Source: Salipaludibacillus keqinensis (lineage in GTDB: Bacteria > Bacillota > Bacilli > Bacillales > Salisediminibacteriaceae). From it: a stretch of DNA of 64,000 nucleotides. The stretch covers positions 310,001 to 374,000 of the forward strand of contig NZ_PDOD01000002.1 of NCBI RefSeq assembly GCF_003226325.1, read 5' to 3'. Below are positions 56,380 to 64,000 of the stretch, in pieces. How positions within the stretch are numbered: position 1 is the stretch's first letter; the number at the start of each line of letters is the position of its first letter. The position numbers and the translations under genes were made by a program. The notes under the pieces are model-generated. The model was not told where the DNA came from, did not search any database, and was given only the letters and a program-made list of their open reading frames with translations.

Positions 56380-56815
56380 GCGGGCTACAGAACCTCTCAA
56401 ACCGACTACAGAACCATTCAAACGAGATACAACAGGCTCCATACGGAATACACATCGGCCAACGGGCTACAGCTCCTCTCAAACCGAATACAGAACCTCT
56501 CAAACGGGGCACAACAAGCTCCATACGGAATACACATCGGCCAACGGGCTACAGCTCCTCTCAAACCAGCTACAAACCCACTCAAACCGAATACAGCCCA
56601 CACCAAACCGACTACAGATCATACTTCAGGCTACAGACCCTCCCAAACTGGCTACAAAACCTCTCAAACCGACTACACTCCACCTCAAACTAGCTACATA
56701 TCCGCCTAAGGGCTACAGAACCTCTCAAACGGGCTACACTACCATCCAAACCGACTACACTCCACCTCAAACCGGCTACAAATCCGTCTATGGGATACAG
56801 AACTTCTCAAACCTC
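56380..56815. repeat. Long 21-bp tandem repeat array (CTACA family)
   Basis: About 20 diverged units of 21 bases (some shorter) with GGCTACAGAACCTCTCAAAC-like sequences, the same family as 44497-44690. A 48-base stretch beginning CTCCATACGGAATACACATC is present twice (56437 and 56519), exactly 82 bases apart. It fills the 613-base gap between ktrC and the peroxiredoxin gene. Confidence 0.9.
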
Positions 56816-56826
56816 GCCTAGACAGC

Positions 56827-56862
56827 AAAAAGCTTAGCAGCACATAGGCTACCAAGCTTTTT
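56827..56862 (-). terminator. Terminator of the peroxiredoxin gene
   Basis: AAAAAGCTT/AAGCTTTTT outer arms with a GGTAGCC/GTGCTGC inner region on the minus strand. Confidence 0.72.
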
Positions 56863-56879
56863 AGATTCTCTTATTCAAA

Positions 56880-57431
56880 TTACACTTTTAGTGTTTCTTG
56901 ACCTGGCTTCCAGTTTGCTGGGCAAAGTCCACCAGTTTGAAGAGCTTGAAGAACACGTAATGTTTCTTCAACGTCACGACCAATGTTGTTATGGTTAACA
57001 ACAGAGTACATTAACTCACCTTCAGGGCTGATGATGAATAATCCGCGAAGAGCTACACCCTCTTCTTCAATTAAAACACCGTACTCGCGAGCGACTTGGT
57101 GGTTCGTATCCGCTGCAAGTGGATAATCTAATTTTCCAAGACCGTTATCATCGCGGTCCGTATTGATCCATGCAAGATGGGTATGAATTGTATCTGTTGA
57201 AACACCGATTACTTCGGCATCTAAATCTTCGAACTCATCATAACGGTCACTTAAAGAAGTGATTTCCGTTGGACATACGAATGTGAAGTCCATTGGGTAA
57301 AAGAAAAGAACGGTCCACTTATCTTGCTTCATGTTCTCTTCTAGGCTTACTTTTCCAAATTCTTTGTTTGCCATTACTGCATCCATTTCAAATCTTGGTG
57401 CTTGTTTAGCTACCATGCGCTTTTCTGACAT
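56880..57431 (-). CDS. ykuU: Typical 2-Cys peroxiredoxin (YkuU-like)
   Basis: Reduces hydrogen peroxide and organic peroxides; 183 residues. Peroxidatic Cys in MDFTFVCPTEITS near residue 52 with the P-x-x-x-T-x-x-C context; resolving Cys in GGLCPANWKPG near 171. ATG at 57431 follows GGAGGGATTTAGAC; an ORF starting at 57545 would carry the promoter inside it. Adjacent to ykuT and ykuS as in B. subtilis. Confidence 0.93.
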   Translation of the reverse strand: MSEKRMVAKQAPRFEMDAVMANKEFGKVSLEENMKQDKWTVLFFYPMDFTFVCPTEITSLSDRYDEFEDLDAEVIGVSTDTIHTHLAWINTDRDDNGLGKLDYPLAADTNHQVAREYGVLIEEEGVALRGLFIISPEGELMYSVVNHNNIGRDVEETLRVLQALQTGGLCPANWKPGQETLKV

Positions 57432-57474
57432 GTCTAAATCCCTCCACATATATTGTTTCTGAACAACAGTGATT

Positions 57475-57503
57475 ATTATAAAATACTCACTACCCCTCGT
57501 CAA
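57475..57503 (-). promoter_or_regulatory. Sigma-A promoter of the peroxiredoxin gene
   Basis: TTGACG, 17-base spacer, TATAAT on the minus strand. The -10 region reads TTATAATAATCAC, one half of a PerR box, but the other half is poor. Confidence 0.8.
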
Positions 57504-57641
57504 CCATGACGATCTTGTTTTCCCGACTATTTCTATCATGCCCACTCTCCACGTCAGTAAACTTAATAAGTTTAAGGAGAACGGTCATTGTGGTAAACTC
57601 TACTGTATGCAAAAAACTACACCTTGGAAGGAGCAATACAT

Positions 57642-58481
57642 ATGCAAGCATGGATTGAGTCTATTAATTGGACGGAGATTGGAACGAAGGCTCTAACTGT
57701 TGGTCTCCAATTAATTGCTATTTTAATCGTATTTTTTATCATCCGAGCGATCGGTCGGAAATTTATCTCTAGCAGCTTTGCGAAAATGAGCACGCAGAAA
57801 AATGTCTCTGAAGGACGAGTAAAAACGTTGGAAAGGCTCGTAAACAACATTTTCTCATATATACTGCTGTTCATTTTAATCACATTAATTGTTGGGATCT
57901 TTGAGTACGATGTCACAGCCCTAATCGCTGGTGCCGGTATCATTGGACTTGCCATTGGTTTTGGAGCACAAGGCTTAGTTAGCGACGTGGTAACTGGATT
58001 TTTCATTCTGTTAGAAAAACAAATGGAAGTCGATGAATATGTCACAGTAGCAGGATTAGATGGGATTGTGGAAGAAGTAGGTCTTCGGACAACGAAAGTG
58101 AGAGGCTTTGATGGGACGGTGCATTTCATTCCTAACCGCGAAATAGGCAGTTTAAGTAACCACTCTCGTTCCACAATGCGAGCACTAGTGGATATGAGCA
58201 TTAGTTATGATGACAACATTGATGAAGCGATGCTCGTCATGCAGCAAGCTTGTGACAGGGTAGCTATGGAAGACGACCTCATCAAAGAAGGTCCTCATGT
58301 CGTCGGCGTTCAGAACCTTGGAGATAGCGACGTGGTCATTCGCGTCATCGCTCAGACTGCGAACATGGAACAATGGGGCGTAGAGCGAAGATTAAGAAAA
58401 GCGATGAAAGAAGCTCTTGATGCTAACAATATTGACATTCCATTTCCACATCAAGTGTATATTAATAAAGACAAAGCTTAA
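57642..58481 (+). CDS. ykuT: MscS-family mechanosensitive channel (YkuT)
   Basis: Small-conductance channel that releases solutes on osmotic downshock; about 279 residues. Three helices near 17-38, 65-86 and 90-113, the last with the Gly/Ala pore pattern GAGIIGLAIGFGAQGLVSDV, then the MscS beta domain (DEYVTVAGLDGIVEEVGLRT near 143). ATG at 57642 follows GGAAGGAGC. Divergent from the peroxiredoxin gene. Confidence 0.93.
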   Translation: MQAWIESINWTEIGTKALTVGLQLIAILIVFFIIRAIGRKFISSSFAKMSTQKNVSEGRVKTLERLVNNIFSYILLFILITLIVGIFEYDVTALIAGAGIIGLAIGFGAQGLVSDVVTGFFILLEKQMEVDEYVTVAGLDGIVEEVGLRTTKVRGFDGTVHFIPNREIGSLSNHSRSTMRALVDMSISYDDNIDEAMLVMQQACDRVAMEDDLIKEGPHVVGVQNLGDSDVVIRVIAQTANMEQWGVERRLRKAMKEALDANNIDIPFPHQVYINKDKA

Positions 58482-58524
58482 TAAGAAAACGATAGCCTAG
58501 AGCTAGTCACGGCTAACTTAAACG

Positions 58525-58554
58525 AAAAGGACCCGACATTGTCAGGTCCTTTTC
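58525..58554. terminator. Bidirectional terminator between ykuT and ykuS
   Basis: AAAAGGACC-GAC/GTC-GGTCCTTTT hairpin between convergent genes. Confidence 0.9.
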
Positions 58555-58564
58555 TTTCTGTTTT

Positions 58565-58813
58565 CTATCTTGATTGCAGCGATTGGTCCACACGTTGGCA
58601 CACTTCGTCCGCAGTTAACCCTTGTGCTGAAATGACCGCTCCATCCGTTGTTGTATCTGCCATACCCATCATATTCTCCTGTTGTCCAGAAACGACACAA
58701 CAATCACACCCTGAAGCATCTTCTTCATTTTGCAGAGCTACAACTTCGTGTCCTTGTGCTTGCAAGGCTTCCTCTACATCCGTTAAAGCTGCTTCTACAC
58801 CGATTCTTGCCAT
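58565..58813 (-). CDS. ykuS: UPF0180 family protein YkuS
   Basis: Protein of 82 residues, function unknown. Starts [20 protein letters not shown], with a [16 protein letters not shown] segment near residue 36 containing three Cys and conserved in UPF0180. Ribosome site TTAGGAGGCG. Completes the ykuS-T-U group. Confidence 0.92.
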   Translation of the reverse strand: MARIGVEAALTDVEEALQAQGHEVVALQNEEDASGCDCCVVSGQQENMMGMADTTTDGAVISAQGLTADEVCQRVDQSLQSR

Positions 58814-59300
58814 AATGATCGCCTCCTAAATGTATTTCAACCTTTAGTATGAGCCTAATTATTAAGGTTATACAAAAAGGAGCTGATTGTCTTTTTCTTA
58901 AGCAAATTGAGTCTTGTAAATTTAGCCATTACCATTCTAATGAATTTTTATAATTGTGATTAATCTCTCACCGTAAACTATACACACCTCTATTAGATAA
59001 GAGTCAACTTCCTATCTTCATTAACCATTCACGCAATTTAGCTTATGGATTGTTGTCATTAATAAACTTCATGATTTTCTTCAATTTCCTCATTTTTCTT
59101 GGATCAGAAAAAATTAGAAAACACGATATAGAGTGGGAAAATGACACCAGAACCTACCAGTTAAAAGAACAAATTCCCACAATGTGACTCCAAATTGGTT
59201 TGCTTTGGTGTAAAAAAGCTTAGCTTGAGTTTTACGGTAAAATGTTGGTACTACCCCTATGTAAAGTTGTTATTATTTCTGACAAAACAATTCTAAATAT
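58814..59300. other. AT-rich gap with no gene seen
   Basis: The 487 bases between ykuS and the metal-binding lipoprotein gene show no ORF with a ribosome site and no clear hairpin or repeat. They mark the junction between the conserved yku block and the urease region. Confidence 0.6.
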
Positions 59301-60425
59301 TTATTTTAAAGCTTTCTCTAATGTTTCAATATTCTGCTCCATTAATTCCACGTAGTTTTGATCTTCTTTCCGTTGGTCTTCTGTTAAAGATTCCATGTTA
59401 TCGAAATACAGTTTTTCCGCTCCAATCTCGTCTATCAGCATATCTGCTACAGGAATAGAGTAGTTGCGTTCAAACACAATGTACTCTATATCCTTCTCCG
59501 TGGCTAATGCAATCAAATCCTGAATTTCCCGCTGGGAAGGCTCATTCAGCGGAGAAAAGCCGGTCACAGGTACCTGCTCAAATCCATATCGATCCGCCCA
59601 ATATGTATAACCGGCATGGGCGGTAAACAGTTCCTTTCTTTCAGCTTTTACTGCTACTTCCTGAAATTTCTCATCCAAACGTTCCAGATCTTCTTTTAGA
59701 TCCGCAAAGTTCTCTCTGAAAAAATCTTCTTCCTCTGGCTTCAATTCTATCAATGCTTCACTGATGTTTTCTGCCAACTGGATAGACCGTATGGGATCGA
59801 TAAACACATGCGGGTCTCCCGGTCCGTGGTCGTGCCCTTCTTCCCCGTGGCTGTGATGATTATTATCGTCATGATCATGCGCATGGTCGTGGTCATTTTC
59901 TTCGTCATTATGTGAGTGATTATGATCATTGTCGTCATGCGAATGGTCTCGGTTATCATCGTGGGAATGATCATGATGGTGTTCTTCGTCCTCATGTGCA
60001 TGAGAATGGGACGTTTCGTCGATAAATTCAATACCTTGCGAAGCTTTAACCATGTTTACATCCTCTTCTTCCAATACGTTCACAGCTGTATCAATGAAAC
60101 CTTCCATTCCTCCACCACTGTAAACAAAGGCGTCGGCCTCAGCCAGCCGGGTCATCAAACGCATCGGGGGTTCATATGTATGAGCATCCACTCCAGGAGG
60201 AATAATGTTTTCGACATCCACATGCTCCTGCCCAATTTTATTAATAAAATCTTCCAATGCAAAGATCGTTGTATATATCTCCACCGGCTCCACTTCTTCT
60301 GAATTGCCACTCTGCGCCTGTTCCTCCCCCTTCTCATCCAATTCATTTGTGTCATTGTTTTCCGAAGTGCCGCAGGCAGAAAGCAGCAGAAGGCCTGCGC
60401 CTGACAGCATTAAACAGGCTTTCAT
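59301..60425 (-). CDS. His-rich zinc/manganese-type ABC substrate-binding lipoprotein (ZnuA-like)
   Basis: Cluster A-I metal-binding lipoprotein of 374 residues (lipobox LSAC, Cys18). Expected ligands are in GVDAHTYEPP near 79, GDPHVFIDP near 205 and FTAHAGYTYWADRYG near 267, and a C-terminal acidic ligand near IDEIGAEKLYFDN. The loop over residues about 140-200 holds some 30 His with Asp, as in ZnuA/AdcA zinc proteins. No permease or ATPase gene lies beside it. It follows ureD by 118 bases on the same strand with its own ribosome site GGAGG. Zinc is likely; nickel for urease is a weaker option. Confidence 0.85.
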   Translation of the reverse strand: MKACLMLSGAGLLLLSACGTSENNDTNELDEKGEEQAQSGNSEEVEPVEIYTTIFALEDFINKIGQEHVDVENIIPPGVDAHTYEPPMRLMTRLAEADAFVYSGGGMEGFIDTAVNVLEEEDVNMVKASQGIEFIDETSHSHAHEDEEHHHDHSHDDNRDHSHDDNDHNHSHNDEENDHDHAHDHDDNNHHSHGEEGHDHGPGDPHVFIDPIRSIQLAENISEALIELKPEEEDFFRENFADLKEDLERLDEKFQEVAVKAERKELFTAHAGYTYWADRYGFEQVPVTGFSPLNEPSQREIQDLIALATEKDIEYIVFERNYSIPVADMLIDEIGAEKLYFDNMESLTEDQRKEDQNYVELMEQNIETLEKALK

Positions 60426-60542
60426 TATAAATCCTCCATTTCAATAAATATGAATATATTCTATTTCTTTATTTAATAGAAAAAGCCACGAGTATCAATG
60501 GTTTCTTTTAAATATACGACACATATCTCATTATTCCATTGG

Positions 60543-61397
60543 TTAATATTTTCGCCACTGGATGTTTTCTCTATGAAGTAAGTTGCTGCGGATGTAATCA
60601 TGTGCTTTATAAATCAATTCCTCTAAAGTTTTCGTGCTGTGAGCAAGTATTCTCAGCATAAATCCTTTTACCGGAAGCTCTGAAATTCCAAAACGAGCTT
60701 CCAGATTCATTGTGTTTAATCGTTCATATACGATGTTTATAAATTTTTCATCTACACTATCATGCAGTACTAACAACATGCCAGTATGTGAATAGCCTTC
60801 CATTTGCATTAATCCACTGATACTTTCATCCGGTTCCAAAAAAAGATGATCAAAAACAACAAGCCTTTCATTTTTATATACTTTCAGCATGGAACGGATC
60901 CAGTCATAGCTGAACGACCGTCCATCTTCTGCCCAGCCGGGAGTCATCATATCACTGTAAATAAGACGAGCTCCTTCTTTCATATGAACATCCGTCTCCT
61001 GCACAAACCGCGCCTGTTCGTAAGCAATGAGCGGATCCGGCATATATTCAACAAGGCTGTTTTCTTCCATATGAATAGAAGTTTTCTGCACTACGGGCTT
61101 TTTCGGTGTTTTATACACTTTTGTGTGTGATTGTGTCGTAACAGAAAGTTCCGCTTCCCTTGCAGCTTGTATTTGCGTTGTATAAACGTCTCCATCCACA
61201 TATCCCCCGCCCACATGGATCATGTAGACGGAAGGAGCGTTTTCATCCAAGTATACAGGACGCGTGAGTTTTAGTGCGCCTTCATAGTAGCAGTGAGACA
61301 AAATGGTCCTTTCTGCTTTTTTCACTGCTTTTATTTCCATTGCTCCTGTCAGACTCATGACTCCAGTCCAATAAGCAGTGCCTCTTCCCTTAACCAT
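60543..61397 (-). CDS. ureD: Urease accessory protein UreD (UreH)
   Basis: Chaperone that with UreF and UreG loads nickel into urease; up to 284 residues. [20 protein letters not shown] near residue 37 and [18 protein letters not shown] near 59 are UreD signatures, with [13 protein letters not shown] near 148. The start is uncertain: ATG 61397 lets the conserved WTGVMSLTG stretch be included, while ATG 61358 gives an ATGA overlap with the ureG stop. Last of the urease accessory genes. Confidence 0.92.
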   Translation of the reverse strand: MVKGRGTAYWTGVMSLTGAMEIKAVKKAERTILSHCYYEGALKLTRPVYLDENAPSVYMIHVGGGYVDGDVYTTQIQAAREAELSVTTQSHTKVYKTPKKPVVQKTSIHMEENSLVEYMPDPLIAYEQARFVQETDVHMKEGARLIYSDMMTPGWAEDGRSFSYDWIRSMLKVYKNERLVVFDHLFLEPDESISGLMQMEGYSHTGMLLVLHDSVDEKFINIVYERLNTMNLEARFGISELPVKGFMLRILAHSTKTLEELIYKAHDYIRSNLLHRENIQWRKY

Positions 61398-61969
61398 GTA
61401 ACGACATCATTCACCCCTTCATTGTCCTTCAGGTTTGTGAAGATGAATGGTTTGTTTCCACGTGCGTTCTGTGTATCGTACTTCATCACTTCTAGACTTG
61501 CGCCGACGTATGGAGCGAGGTCTGTTTTATTAATGATAAAAAGATCCGACTTAATCATACCCTGTCCGCCTTTACGCGGAATTTTTTCCCCTTGGGCCAC
61601 ATCGATAATATAAATAGAAAAATCAACCAGCTCCGGACTGAAAGTAGCTGCAAGGTTATCTCCTCCACTTTCAACGAAAATCAGTTCCAGGCCGTCATGC
61701 CGCTCATGTAATTCTTCGATCGCCGCAAAATTCATAGAAGCATCTTCCCGAATCGCCGTGTGAGGGCATCCTCCGGTTTCTACCCCAATCACCCGGTCTT
61801 CTGGAAGCACACCATTTTTCATCAGAAACTGTGCGTCCTCTTTCGTGTAAATGTCATTCGTCACCACAGCCATGCTGAGTTCTTCATGCAGTGCACGCGT
61901 CAATTTTTCTACAAGCATCGTCTTCCCCGCTCCAACAGGGCCTCCGACTCCAATTCGAACTGTACTCAT
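61355..61969 (-). CDS. ureG: Urease accessory GTPase UreG
   Basis: GTPase of 204 residues that drives nickel delivery. P-loop [11 protein letters not shown] near residue 8, the nickel-site CPH in [16 protein letters not shown] near 68, and the base motif [11 protein letters not shown] near 145. Complete, typical length. It overlaps ureD by 43 bases or four, depending on the ureD start. Confidence 0.97.
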   Translation of the reverse strand: MSTVRIGVGGPVGAGKTMLVEKLTRALHEELSMAVVTNDIYTKEDAQFLMKNGVLPEDRVIGVETGGCPHTAIREDASMNFAAIEELHERHDGLELIFVESGGDNLAATFSPELVDFSIYIIDVAQGEKIPRKGGQGMIKSDLFIINKTDLAPYVGASLEVMKYDTQNARGNKPFIFTNLKDNEGVNDVVTWLREEALLIGLES

Positions 61970-62067
61970 GTTATCGCCTGCTTTCCTTTTTATTTTTTAA
62001 GCTATACTTCTTTTAGCTGTAAGTTGGTTTGAAAATTAAGACAGGTATCTAACTTCACCTTGGAAGG

Positions 62068-62083
62068 GTAACAGAACTGTTAC
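62068..62083. other. Short inverted repeat at the ureF-ureG junction
   Basis: GTAACAGAACTGTTAC has seven-base perfect arms right after the ureF stop. The 113-base ureF-ureG space is the largest in the urease cluster. It may lower or process readthrough; no T-run is present. Confidence 0.35.
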
Positions 62084-62769
62084 TAAGACATAAAAATGCG
62101 TACGTGCAGCCGTTCATGCTTCATCTGTGCTATTTCAAGTCCGGGGCTTACTGCAGCCAGATCTTCCTCAGACAGCTCCATGATTTTTCTTGTACTTTCT
62201 TCGATCACAGGCTGGATTTCCACCAGCAGCTTCTGTCCATTGGTCTGTCCAAGCGGGATACCTCGGACAGCATTCTGAACAAGGGAATTAATCGTTGAAA
62301 ATAAATATGTCTGCAGCGCCGTATGCTTATCTACTTCGAGATGAAATGCGACTGCTGAAAAAACAAGGGCTGAATGTCCGTAAGCTTTTTTTTCTTTCAT
62401 ATTCTTAATATATTTTTCCAGAATCGGTTCGGGGTAAAGTTCGTAGCAGAGCTTTGCCATCCGTTCCCCCATCCGCTGATTGCCAAGCCTTGTTTCTTTA
62501 GAGAGACAGGACGCAAACAGCAGCTCGTCCAGATGAAAAAAAGCTGCTTCGTTTTTTTCTTCCAGTGCTTCCCTGGCAAGGCGGCAGGCAAGTCCATCTA
62601 CATATACCAGCTGCTTTTGCAGGTAAACATTCAGCGCTTCAGAAAATGTTTGCTTGTCTTTAATAACTTCTTCCTGAATGTAAGTTTCCAGCCCGAAAGA
62701 GTGTGAAAAAGCCCCGGAAGGAAAATTGGAATCGCTGAATTGCAAAAGCGGCAGCAGTCGGTTAATCAT
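62083..62769 (-). CDS. ureF: Urease accessory protein UreF
   Basis: Part of the UreD-F-G nickel-loading complex, about 228 residues, mostly helical. [21 protein letters not shown] near residue 6 and [18 protein letters not shown] near 163 are UreF hallmarks. ATG at 62769 overlaps the ureE stop (ATGATTAA), indicating translational coupling; a TTG at 62781 is possible. Confidence 0.95.
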   Translation of the reverse strand: MINRLLPLLQFSDSNFPSGAFSHSFGLETYIQEEVIKDKQTFSEALNVYLQKQLVYVDGLACRLAREALEEKNEAAFFHLDELLFASCLSKETRLGNQRMGERMAKLCYELYPEPILEKYIKNMKEKKAYGHSALVFSAVAFHLEVDKHTALQTYLFSTINSLVQNAVRGIPLGQTNGQKLLVEIQPVIEESTRKIMELSEEDLAAVSPGLEIAQMKHERLHVRIFMS

Positions 62770-63208
62770 GAGAATGCCCAATATGACGGAATGCTTTTCT
62801 CACTTTACGATTTTCTCTCTTATAAGGAATTTCAAGCTCTTTAAGAAGTTTTTCCACCAGGTAATCATACTGGACAAGCATCTCTTCTCCCTCAAACTGT
62901 GCTGGAAGATGACGGTTGCCAAGCTGATGTGCAATATCCCCCATCTGTTGTATGGAAATCGGCTGAATGGCCAGCAAATCATCTTTTGTAACACTTACAA
63001 CGATCATGTTATTGTCATCTTGAAATAAAATATCTCCATCTGCTAGTTCTCTGTTTTCCGGAAGCCGGATACCAATTTCTTTTCCATGATCCGTGGTCAC
63101 TCGCTGAATCCTTTTCACCAGCTCATCGCTTTCCATGTAAACGCGTTCTAAGTGGGGGGGTTGCTCGGTTGTTGTGGATAGATTGCCTACTATTTTCTCA
63201 ATTATCAT
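62762..63208 (-). CDS. ureE: Urease accessory nickel chaperone UreE
   Basis: Nickel-binding metallochaperone of 148 residues. The N-terminal peptide-binding domain ([14 protein letters not shown] near 36) and C-terminal metal domain (ATVIFQ-like [20 protein letters not shown] near 95) are present. The tail ends HIGHSHD with three His, a short form rather than the long poly-His of Klebsiella. Ribosome site TGAGGTGAAGGC. 11 bases past ureC. Confidence 0.94.
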   Translation of the reverse strand: MIIEKIVGNLSTTTEQPPHLERVYMESDELVKRIQRVTTDHGKEIGIRLPENRELADGDILFQDDNNMIVVSVTKDDLLAIQPISIQQMGDIAHQLGNRHLPAQFEGEEMLVQYDYLVEKLLKELEIPYKRENRKVRKAFRHIGHSHD

Positions 63209-63219
63209 ATGCCTTCACC

Positions 63220-64000
63220 TCAAAATAAAAAATACCGCTGACCCATAGGAACTTCTTCTACAGGATCACAGATAATGACGTTGCCGTCTACTTTCACTTC
63301 ATAAGTCTGGGGATCCACTTCGATTAGTGGAGTTTCTCCGTTTAACTTCATAGAAGCTTTCGTCAGGTTCCTCGTGTTTTTCACTGGTTTTACTAGTTTT
63401 TCAAGACCTAGTTCCTTCTTAATGCCGGCTCTTTCCGCCGCTTGGGAAACAAATGTTATGGATGTCTGATGTTTGGCTTTTCCAAAAGATGAAAACATCG
63501 GACGGTACAGGACCGGCTGCGGTGTAGGGATGCTTGCATTTGGATCTCCCATTACACTATGTGCAATCATACCTCCCTTTATAATTAACTCAGGCTTTAC
63601 ACCGAAAAATGCAGGATCCCAAACTACAAGATCAGCGAATTTCCCTTTTTCAATAGAACCTATCTCGTCAGACATTCCGTGCACAATCGCGGGATTAATC
63701 GTATATTTGGCAATATATCTCTTCACCCGATGATTATCCCCTACTCCTTCATCCCCTGCCATATTTCCGAATTGTTTTTTCATTTTATCTGCTGTCTGCC
63801 ATGTACGGCTGATTACTTCTCCGACCCGTCCCATAGCCTGGGAGTCAGACGAAATAATACTAAAGACCCCCATATCGTGAAGAATATCTTCTGCAGCGAT
63901 CGTTTCTTTTCTTATACGGGAATCGGCAAATGCGATATCCTCTGGTACACTCGGGTCCAAATGGTGGCATACCATCAGCATATCCATGTGTTCCTCCAAT
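63220..64000 (-). CDS. ureC: Urease alpha subunit, C-terminal part (cut by window edge)
   Basis: The last ~260 residues of the catalytic subunit; the rest lies beyond the right edge. MVCHHLD near the visible start holds the flap/active-site His, [12 protein letters not shown] holds the nickel-ligand Asp, and [17 protein letters not shown] follows as in all UreC proteins. It ends [10 protein letters not shown], the usual C-terminus. Together with ureE-F-G-D it shows a urease operon; ureA and ureB are expected upstream, outside. Confidence 0.96.
   Translation of the reverse strand, partial: LEEHMDMLMVCHHLDPSVPEDIAFADSRIRKETIAAEDILHDMGVFSIISSDSQAMGRVGEVISRTWQTADKMKKQFGNMAGDEGVGDNHRVKRYIAKYTINPAIVHGMSDEIGSIEKGKFADLVVWDPAFFGVKPELIIKGGMIAHSVMGDPNASIPTPQPVLYRPMFSSFGKAKHQTSITFVSQAAERAGIKKELGLEKLVKPVKNTRNLTKASMKLNGETPLIEVDPQTYEVKVDGNVIICDPVEEVPMGQRYFLF

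Noticed and set aside
56255-56821. Open frame of 188 codons across the long repeat array
   Set aside because: It starts inside the ktrC upstream region without a ribosome site and consists of degenerate 21-base units. Because 21 is divisible by three, such arrays stay open by their nature.
57465-57485. PerR box at the peroxiredoxin promoter
   Set aside because: Only one half (TTATAAT) matches; the second half is poor and the first is explained by the -10 box.
59750-60302. Met/Ile- or His-coded ORFs over the lipoprotein gene
   Set aside because: Produced by the His-codon-rich loop of the ZnuA-like gene read in other frames.
60426-60542. Zur or NikR operator ahead of the metal-binding lipoprotein
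   Set aside because: The AT-rich stretch has no inverted repeat that fits either consensus.

Overview
The window is chromosomal DNA from a low-GC, spore-forming Bacillaceae bacterium, most likely salt-tolerant. The gene order matches, in reverse, the ylb-cta-yla-ykt-pdh-ykr-yku part of the Bacillus subtilis map. Sporulation genes are present (gerR/ylbO, ylbJ, ylbB, ytvI-like, ylaJ, yjcZ-like). Several secreted lipoproteins are strongly acidic and there is a BCCT compatible-solute carrier, which together suggest a halophile or halotolerant relative such as Halobacillus or Pontibacillus; the genus is inference. Species-level identity cannot be read from the sequence alone.

Layout. 1-18.3 kb: the ylb block (panE, ylbP, gerR, an enoyl-CoA hydratase, a PQQ-propeller lipoprotein, rpmF, ylbN, tmcAL/ylbM, ylbL, ylbK, ylbJ, coaD, rsmD, an MFS carrier, ylbG, ricF/ylbF, ylbE, ylbD, ylbC, ylbB, ylbA). 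18.6-26.8 kb: a YtvI-like permease, then ctaM and the ctaB-C-D-E-F operon for caa3 oxidase, with ctaA divergent. 26.8-38.1 kb: dps, then the yla/ykt block (ylaN, glsA, ylaL, ylaK, ylaJ, a PNPOx-fold protein, ylaI, ylaH, ylaF, suhB, a 62-residue unknown, yktB, yktA, speA). 38.4-44.2 kb: two small cytosolic proteins, an M23 endopeptidase lipoprotein, a polysaccharide deacetylase lipoprotein, a BCCT carrier and an Slp-like lipoprotein. 44.7-50.8 kb: pyruvate dehydrogenase (pdhA-B-C-D) and ykyA. 51-58.8 kb: yjcZ-like, def, a 23-codon ORF, rpoY, rnjA, a DUF4349 lipoprotein, ktrC, a 2-Cys peroxiredoxin, an MscS channel and ykuS. 59.3-64 kb: a His-rich metal-binding lipoprotein and the urease genes ureD, ureG, ureF, ureE and the 3' part of ureC, which runs off the right edge.

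How the genes work together. Heme A synthesis (ctaB, ctaA) feeds the caa3 oxidase (ctaC-F) and its assembly factor CtaM. PdhA-D supplies acetyl-CoA and NADH to respiration. RpoY and RNase J1 link transcription and mRNA decay. KtrC, MscS and the BCCT carrier handle potassium, turgor and osmolytes. The urease block would make ammonia if the missing ureA/ureB and the rest of ureC lie just outside.

Most of the window is ordinary, well-conserved core genome, and I see no obvious new multi-gene system (no phage, CRISPR or defence genes). The most unusual signal is in the spaces between genes. At least five intergenic degenerate tandem arrays share an exact 21-bp period (two helical turns) with different unit sequences, and a sixth has a 51-bp period. 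A separate dispersed hairpin element occurs at three loci, two of them directly behind a gene's terminator.
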